Positions 51,301 to 52,240 of a stretch of 52,240 nucleotides of DNA are shown in pieces. Numbering within the stretch: position 1 is the first letter of the stretch; every line of letters begins with the position of its first letter. The DNA is from an uncultured Clostridia bacterium. Lineage in GTDB: Bacteria; Bacillota; Clostridia; Oscillospirales; CAG-272. The notes below the pieces were generated by a model that worked only from the letters and a program-made list of their open reading frames with translations, did no database searches and was not told the DNA's origin. The position numbers were made by a program, and so were the translations under genes. The stretch covers positions 1 to 52,240 of the forward strand of contig CALYAD010000033.1 in assembly GCA_944393415.1 (NCBI GenBank), written 5' to 3'.

Positions 51301-52240
51301 AAAAGTGGAAATATTAAAAAATACACTGAAATAGAAAGATATTTGGATAGAAATTCCGGAATGTATTATTATTATACTATTTTCGAAGGTAATTATACAT
51401 ACGATGAGATCAATCGTCTGACGATAGACGAGAGCTTAGGGAAAACGTATTACAGCTACGACAGCGCGGGGAATATTATGTCGAAAATGGTCTATCGAAA
51501 AAACAGCGCAAATAACGGCTGGATACTTGACAAAGAGTACGAATATGTATATAATAATAGCTGGAAGGATCAGATAACGGGAATAACGGTAAAGACGGAG
51601 GAAAACGGCTGCTGGTGCGGGGAACCTGAGAGCTTTTCATATAACGCAGCGGGATATCCGACAATATACCGCGGGTACCCGATGAGCTGGTCTAATATAA
51701 AGCAATTAAAGAGCTACAAGGGGAACAGCTTTACATACGACTCAGCGGGGATGCGGCTGAGTAAGAACAGCATACAGTATACGTATGACGGAGACCGGCT
51801 GCTGAAGGAGGACCGAAACGGAACGCCGATATATTACTACTATGGAGTAGACGGAATAGCGGCGTTTGAGTATAACGGAGAATACTATTACTATGTAAAA
51901 AACCTGCTTGGAGACGTAACGGAATTACTATGCAGAGGGGATGTGGTAGCAAGATATCACTATGACGCGTTCGGGAATCACAAGGTATATGACGGAAGCG
52001 GAGACGAGCGTACGGAAGCGAGCTTTGTAGGAAACGTAAACCCGATAAGATACAGAAGCTACTACTATGACGTGGAAACCGGCTTTTACTATCTGCAGAC
52101 AAGATATTACGACCCGGATATAGGAAGATTCATATCTCCCGATAGCCTTAATTATCTTGAACCTGAAACCATAAACGGACTCAATCTGTATGCCTATTGC
52201 CTTAATAATCCGGTGATGTATTCCGATCCGGGCGGGAATT
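48310..52240 (+). CDS. Rhs/YD-repeat giant protein, 3' end outside the window
   Basis: The frame is open from ATG 48310 to the window end (1310 codons, incomplete). The N-terminal ~230 residues (MGVGGTGRINLYTGNFI, KKWKFGYQYGL) resemble the lead-in of clostridial YD proteins. No signal peptide or transmembrane helix is seen. An insert of roughly 200 residues with a CBM-like beta-sandwich (about 370-580) precedes dense YD repeats (YEYDSDNRLTKATDYNGR, YDDYGRVKSF, YDSAGNIMSKM). The conserved Rhs core ends the visible part (RYRSYYYDVETGFYYLQTRY, YDPDIGRFISPDS, NLYAYCLNNP). In Rhs proteins a variable, often toxic, C-terminal domain follows this core; it lies beyond position 52240. GAAAGGAG lies 7 nt before the ATG. 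Confidence 0.92.
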   Translation, partial: MEKREMKNEAEVLNNTAGNAAVSSVDPIYLDEKLTYDYQEYIDIDMGVGGTGRINLYTGNFIIEIPAPVSDENHTVPLHNMVYDNFSNSSSFLGKKWKFGYQYGLTFYDDEALYTDLYGGLHSLRFAQDLSVGTNLRYLYDNQRGLCCIYDETSDSYILRDSKGNVFEHANGIYTVTNSVGEKCIISGNVMDNSQRIYERSANNNNKITGIKPQNDSNIIEYEYSGDRLSKITYWDDSYATFTYTTGGYMSSVADSNGNKIVLQYDSNNMVTKATMYYMYSKITGSAAVSSQTKVDEIYIDYIAYDTTAVRDKNGLRTVYRMDINGRCVMCYEDASAIGKRVKSPPTKATLYRYDRVNGVDLSFYKMLEAEAAEGGIEEKLSDCNFNSIISSLTGSVTGKWYSIGNVTTSNSASNVYVAGSKSVILNGGILRQRISNLSNIKGNMLIISAWLKINSLPSSNIGVVAPKLRIERKYTKNGAASTVNPYLNMYISPSKYDVYSYNVMYSGWQYGAIAVETDLDHLYADEDESEVRLSEINVYLESGDLNVSFNSPCVISCYGLSTKYSVNTEIDFYDSDGNKTTNINNISSAKPVPSMIYRTYDGRYRISRTADDCLNITGETIKDNFGHTYTTSYEYDSDNRLTKATDYNGRVTQYEYEDGKVIKETVAGMSTTYTYDDGNISKITAPDARITNYDYDTQNRVERIEDGEGREKNIEYNSNGEINRVYATASGKQNANTLSYNKKMNTGLSHPGASFSFEYDGRGRMTLGKVGNISLASLSYSELTGGKESISRSYGALGSLTLTNDAYGNPVSLEFQKNGTTDKLAEIEYDDYGRVKSFKDWEKDTRSEYEYDAYGNVSKEYAITPCGSSSGKSQANLFKTYTYDTNKPDRMTGYSYNGIYSSGQQTYNIYYNDKNGVPSLDNEIKAIDADGTVYTQIEKDNQSRIYRKYVYDSKDGNRMCMVNYLYKAGSQTSPYKEEKIFRYNGYDTNSIEYDYDKSGNIKKYTEIERYLDRNSGMYYYYTIFEGNYTYDEINRLTIDESLGKTYYSYDSAGNIMSKMVYRKNSANNGWILDKEYEYVYNNSWKDQITGITVKTEENGCWCGEPESFSYNAAGYPTIYRGYPMSWSNIKQLKSYKGNSFTYDSAGMRLSKNSIQYTYDGDRLLKEDRNGTPIYYYYGVDGIAAFEYNGEYYYYVKNLLGDVTELLCRGDVVARYHYDAFGNHKVYDGSGDERTEASFVGNVNPIRYRSYYYDVETGFYYLQTRYYDPDIGRFISPDSLNYLEPETINGLNLYAYCLNNPVMYSDPGGN

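Overview
The window looks like a chromosomal segment of an uncultured anaerobic gut-type member of the Clostridia (Bacillota). The reasons are a moderate GC content, AGAAAGGA-type ribosome binding sites, textbook sigma-A promoters with 17-bp spacers (often TGnTATAAT), Gram-positive envelope genes, clostridial DUF families, and large secreted proteins with glucan/choline-binding-like aromatic repeats. The exact order cannot be fixed from the sequence. No rRNA, tRNA, transposase, integrase or CRISPR array was seen.

Layout. 1-5.7 kb: an AraC regulator, the tRNA methylthiotransferase MtaB, undecaprenyl-diphosphatase UppP, a membrane-anchored unknown and the flavin transferase ApbE. 5.9-12.5 kb: a 2188-residue secreted surface protein with a Cys-rich tail. 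12.7-16.2 kb: a divergent HxlR regulator facing a double NTF2-like protein, a zinc macrodomain ADP-ribosyl hydrolase and an overlapping class M sirtuin, which together form an ADP-ribosylation module. 16.3-18.4 kb: tpiA and pgk. 18.8-22.3 kb: a three-gene Gld-like ABC system whose ATPase has lost every catalytic motif. 22.9-27.2 kb: a second secreted surface protein, paralogous to the first. 27.5-31.6 kb: an HD hydrolase, a 46-bp tandem repeat array, a DusB-type dihydrouridine synthase, and a lipoprotein foldase (FKBP/trigger-factor-like) carrying the same surface repeats.

31.6-33.6 kb: a 2-kb tract bounded by inverted copies of a roughly 240-bp repeat. It holds a double-domain AbrB regulator and two related, apparently unassigned small RNAs on the minus strand, each with its own promoter and terminator. 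33.6-37.4 kb: a Na/phosphate cotransporter, a LysR regulator and a small DUF6514-like protein. 37.7-44.8 kb: a cytoplasmic sialate O-acetylesterase-like enzyme with a membrane unknown, an orphan PTS_EIIC_2 permease with L-lactate dehydrogenase, and a GH38-like DUF5054 protein. 45.2-48.0 kb: pyruvate kinase, a HEAT-repeat protein and an isolated phage-type holin. 48.3 kb to the end: a giant Rhs/YD-repeat protein cut off by the window edge just after its core domain.

The gaps between genes are unusually structured. Two dispersed repeat families recur. One lies just after stop codons in the sense orientation and carries the terminator. The other is a GCGTGAAA-hairpin element whose 3' end supplies a ribosome binding site, and at hxlR and uppP a real start codon. 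The lower-glycolysis genes (tpiA, pgk, pyk, ldh) fit a fermentative metabolism. Several other genes (uppP, surface proteins, foldase, Gld-like system, holin, Rhs) point to envelope and secretion functions.
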